From Desulfocapsa sp. (lineage in GTDB: Bacteria; Desulfobacterota; Desulfobulbia; Desulfobulbales; Desulfocapsaceae), in NCBI GenBank assembly GCA_030638765.1, contig DAOWDZ010000264.1, positions 1-8,162 of the forward strand: a stretch of 8,162 nucleotides of DNA, in the 5' to 3' direction. Each line of letters starts with the position of its first letter. Within the stretch, counting starts at the first letter, position 1. The translations under genes were made by a program, and so were the position numbers. Positions 6,059 to 8,162 of this stretch are shown here, in pieces. The notes under the pieces were generated by a model that saw only the letters and a program-made list of their open reading frames with translations, was not told the origin of the DNA and made no database searches.

Positions 6059-7048
6059 TCAGGAGAGTTTTTTCCAATTGCGTATTAATTCTGCAAGAGT
6101 CCTAACTCCTGTTCCAGAAGGCCCCTTTGGAATATAAGATTTACTTGTGAAATCCCAGGCTGTTCCAGCGATATCAAGATGGGTCCAGGGAGTATCCCCT
6201 ACAAATTTTTGCAAATACGCAGCTGCTGTGATTGTCCCTGCAGGCCGCCCACCGCTGTTTTTAATATCCGCCACATCGGAATCAATCTGCTTTGCATATT
6301 CCTTATCAATTGGAAGCTGCCACAGAGGTTCTCCACACTCATCCCCTGCTGCAATAACACGTTCGACCAGAGTCTGGTTATTACCGATTAGTCCGGTTCG
6401 GTGATGTCCAAGTCCAAAGATTACAGCCCCTGTAAGTGTTGCAAGATCAACCACACAGGTTGGTTGGTATTTTTTAATTCCATACGCAAGAGCGTCAGCC
6501 AGAATCATTCTTCCTTCGGCATCAGTATTTACAATTTCCGAAGTGATCCCCCCATAATGACGGATAATATCACCGGGTTTAACAGCACTGCTTCCACCCA
6601 TATTGTCAGTTGATGGGACAATGGCAATAACATTTACATCGGGCTGCTCTTCACCAACAATACGCATCACCGAAAGTGCCGCAGCACCACCACACATATC
6701 ATATTTCATATCCTGCATTCCTGCAGATGGTTTAAGACTTACACCACCAGAATCAAAGGTGAGCCCTTTACCAACGATAAGAATTGTCTGAGCACCTTTC
6801 TTTTTAGTTTTGTACTCAAGCATCACAAGTTTAGGCGCTTCGGTAGAGCCCTGATTAACGGCAAGTATCCCACCCATTTTCAAACGTTTCATGTCACTTT
6901 TATTAAGAATAGTGCATTTCATTTTATACTTTTTGGCAAGTTTACGACCATATGATGCGAAATCCGATGGTGTCCAGCCGTTACCCGGCTCATTAGCCAT
7001 ATCACGTGCTGTACATGCAGCAGCAGCGGAATGCTTCGCTTTATTCAT
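6059..7048 (-). CDS. catalytic domain of leucyl aminopeptidase, possibly expressed as a separate fragment
   Basis: From ATG 7048 this open frame gives 329 residues that contain the full M17 peptidase domain. Visible residues are K94 and D99 (GKGLTFDSGG), K106 (VSLKPSAGM), D117 (KYDMCGG), and D176, E178 and R180 in NTDAEGR. They match the E. coli PepA metal ligands K270, D275, D293, D352 and E354 and the catalytic K282 and R356. It begins just before the helix KHSAAAACTARDMANEPGN that normally opens the catalytic domain. The ATG has no well-spaced Shine-Dalgarno (AAAGGA is about 12 bases away; GTGGA abuts it), so independent translation is uncertain. The preservation of every catalytic residue suggests either very recent gene breakage or continued use. 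The N-terminal domain normally helps hexamer assembly, so activity alone is unproven. Confidence 0.6.
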   Translation of the reverse strand: MNKAKHSAAAACTARDMANEPGNGWTPSDFASYGRKLAKKYKMKCTILNKSDMKRLKMGGILAVNQGSTEAPKLVMLEYKTKKKGAQTILIVGKGLTFDSGGVSLKPSAGMQDMKYDMCGGAAALSVMRIVGEEQPDVNVIAIVPSTDNMGGSSAVKPGDIIRHYGGITSEIVNTDAEGRMILADALAYGIKKYQPTCVVDLATLTGAVIFGLGHHRTGLIGNNQTLVERVIAAGDECGEPLWQLPIDKEYAKQIDSDVADIKNSGGRPAGTITAAAYLQKFVGDTPWTHLDIAGTAWDFTSKSYIPKGPSGTGVRTLAELIRNWKKLS

Positions 7049-7144
7049 TCCACGGCGTAATCCTTTATTACCTACTGCTGATCATAATATTGTTTCTTTT
7101 ATTCCCTTGTATTGCTGTTTTTTCGTATCTTTTAATACAGTTTT

Positions 7145-7594
7145 TTATTTTGAAAAGTTATAATCACCAAGCAAAATGCCTTCGACGAGACATTCGATAA
7201 CTTCCACACAAGGTAATCCAGAAATTTGTGGTAAATTAAGACAAATCCGAGAACTCTTGAGCTTTTTTGCTTGAGAAGCAATTGTCCCACCAGCTTTTCT
7301 ACACAACTCACGTAATTCCGTGTTCTCTTTGTCATCAACATGCCCAAGACCAATAAATAAAACCCGTTCTGACAGAATATTTTTACTGTTTGAATCCTGG
7401 GAATAACTCAAGAAGGTATCGCAATGATCTCCTTTAAAATCGCCAAGTTTAATACCTTTTTTCAACTCCTTTGAATGTGGAGTTTCTATTATATTTACTT
7501 TATCCTTTGCATTCAGATTCAGGCAATATACAAGCATATCGCTCTGAACGGTTTCAGGTTTTTTCTGACTAAGAGTCAGTTTTGTTGATTCCAC
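7145..7594 (-). CDS. N-terminal domain of leucyl aminopeptidase, prematurely terminated
   Basis: This 149-residue frame from GTG 7594 covers the M17 N-terminal domain: ERVLFIGLGHVDD, then ELRELCRKAGGTIASQAKK and the segment EVIECLVEGILLGDYNF, which in family members leads through a short linker into the peptidase domain. It ends at TAA 7145-7147, right after the LLGDYNF segment. By itself it has no catalytic residues. It is the upstream remnant of the interrupted pepA gene; a stable free domain cannot be ruled out. Confidence 0.55.
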   Translation of the reverse strand: MESTKLTLSQKKPETVQSDMLVYCLNLNAKDKVNIIETPHSKELKKGIKLGDFKGDHCDTFLSYSQDSNSKNILSERVLFIGLGHVDDKENTELRELCRKAGGTIASQAKKLKSSRICLNLPQISGLPCVEVIECLVEGILLGDYNFSK

Positions 7595-7653
7595 TTTTAT
7601 TTCCCCATTATTTTATCTATTATCGACAAGTATCTCTATTCGTTAACATCTAT

Positions 7654-7682
7654 TTGGCAAAGAACCTAAAGATCTGTATACT
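7654..7682 (+). promoter_or_regulatory. candidate sigma70 promoter for the CNNM-domain gene
   Basis: TTGGCA (7654-7659) and TATACT (7677-7682) are spaced by exactly 17 bases; each box matches consensus at 5 of 6 positions except the -35, which differs at one central base. Transcription would begin near 7689 and give a leader of about 54 nt before the TTG start. It lies in the 148-bp divergent gap between pepA and the CNNM gene. No equally good promoter was seen for pepA on the other strand. Confidence 0.5.
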
Positions 7683-7742
7683 CAGGTTACTTTAAGACAC
7701 ACACACTATTAAACAAGTCTATATTCACCATCGGAGCATATC

Positions 7743-8162
7743 TTGACAAGCACACTTATACTGGCCGTTGTTTTAGCTGTTGCCATTTCCGGTTTTTGCT
7801 CAATCCTTGAAGCGGTCCTTTATTCAATATCAACGAGTCAGGTCGAAATGTTAAAGAAACAGGGACACAGTTCTGCCGCTCTTCTCCAGACACTGCGTGA
7901 AGATATCGACGAGCCTATTACTGCCATCCTGACACTCAACACCATTGCCCATACTGTGGGAGCCGCAGTCGCAGGTGCTTCAGCTGCTGCAGTGTTTGGA
8001 GAACAGAATATCATTCTTTTTTCAGCAGTATTTACACTTATCATTCTGCTTTTTTCAGAAATACTCCCCAAAACTTTAGGCATCAGCTATAGCGTTTTGC
8101 TGGCCCCCTACATAGCACGCCCTCTCCAATGGATGATCATTGTACTCAAACCCATTGTATGG
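7743..8162 (+). CDS. CNNM/DUF21 transmembrane protein (CorC/HlyC-like), 5' part only
   Basis: The frame is open from TTG 7743 to the window edge (140 residues, no stop). The TTG start is chosen because a GGAG site (7733-7736) lies six bases upstream and the first membrane helix follows at once (about 3-28). The sequence shows the DUF21/CNNM pattern: SGFCSILEAVLYSISTSQVEML at the end of helix 1, then a short cytoplasmic stretch (LREDIDEPITAILTLNTIAH), helices at about 60-84 and 89-107, the family motif SEILPKTLG (105-113), and a further hydrophobic segment. Full-length members carry CBS pairs and a CorC/HlyC domain after the membrane part; here those lie beyond the window. The family is linked to Mg2+ or other divalent-cation efflux; old names call it hemolysin-like. 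A shorter version with only the CNNM and CBS domains cannot be excluded. Confidence 0.85.
   Translation, partial: MTSTLILAVVLAVAISGFCSILEAVLYSISTSQVEMLKKQGHSSAALLQTLREDIDEPITAILTLNTIAHTVGAAVAGASAAAVFGEQNIILFSAVFTLIILLFSEILPKTLGISYSVLLAPYIARPLQWMIIVLKPIVW

Larger units (their letters stand above)
6059..7594 (-). pseudogene. pepA: leucyl aminopeptidase (M17), interrupted by two in-frame stop codons
   Basis: Read from GTG 7594 (with GGGGA at 7602-7606, seven to eight bases upstream), one frame runs for 511 codons to the stop at 6059-6061. That is close to the usual 490-503 residues of PepA/LAP. It is broken by TAA at 7145-7147 and TGA at 7082-7084; there is no frameshift, since the stretch between and after the stops continues in phase. 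The upstream part is the N-terminal domain. The downstream part is the whole catalytic domain with the NTDAEGR signature and all metal and catalytic residues. Both stops lie in the linker between domains, where single-base changes from sense codons would explain them. TGA could in principle encode selenocysteine, but the nearby TAA argues against that. PepA is a cytosolic, hexameric, two-metal aminopeptidase. It is convergent with the antitoxin gene and divergent from the CNNM-domain gene. The catalytic half might still be made by reinitiation. Confidence 0.85.

Noticed and set aside
7082..7084. TGA in the aminopeptidase as a selenocysteine codon
   Set aside because: An in-frame TAA sits 60 bases before it, no hairpin of SECIS type was evident just after it, and M17 peptidases do not use selenocysteine at this linker.
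7743..7765. TTGACA followed by TATACT as a promoter
   Set aside because: The spacing is only 8 bases, and TTG here is the start codon of the CNNM gene with a proper ribosome binding site upstream.
7838..8083. An 81-residue minus-strand frame opposite the CNNM gene
   Set aside because: The plus-strand frame has the DUF21 motifs and a ribosome binding site; the reverse frame shows no family features.

Overview
The window comes from a flagellated, Gram-negative bacterium of moderate to low GC content. The gene set fits a sulfate-reducer-like deltaproteobacterium (Desulfobacterota, for example Desulfobulbales): two YcgR-like PilZ proteins, a FliK-like protein and a free-standing FlhB C-terminal domain. 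This placement is inference from gene content and style; no marker gene is present to prove it.

Layout. (1) 135-1448 (+): an orphan HipA-family kinase of the YjjJ type, with a helix-turn-helix fused at its N-terminus and no hipB beside it. (2) 1609-5249 (+): a tightly packed run of five genes that looks like one operon. It holds two tandem paralogous PilZ proteins (c-di-GMP receptors), a FliK-like hook-length protein, a short FlhB C-domain protein and a membrane-anchored YpfJ/KPN_02809-type zinc metallopeptidase. (3) 5309-5968 (+): a HigBA-type toxin-antitoxin pair in toxin-first order, with a promoter/operator-like palindrome. The toxin frame is broken at an A7 tract; the antitoxin is intact. 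(4) 6059-7594 (-): an M17 leucyl aminopeptidase with two in-frame stop codons in the linker between its N-terminal and catalytic domains. (5) 7743 to the end (+): the start of a CNNM/DUF21 (CorC/HlyC-like) membrane protein, cut by the window edge and divergent from the aminopeptidase.

How it fits together. The PilZ-PilZ-FliK-FlhBc block is a plausible link between c-di-GMP sensing and flagellar export or hook-length control. The 3' half of the window is notable for lesions. The metallopeptidase has lost its catalytic glutamate (HVxGHH instead of HExGHH), the toxin has a one-base frameshift, and the aminopeptidase has two nonsense codons while keeping every catalytic residue. Either this stretch is eroding or some of these changes are functional: a pseudoprotease, slippage-controlled toxin expression, or a split peptidase. 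No RNA genes, CRISPR arrays, insertion sequences or convincing strong terminators were seen.
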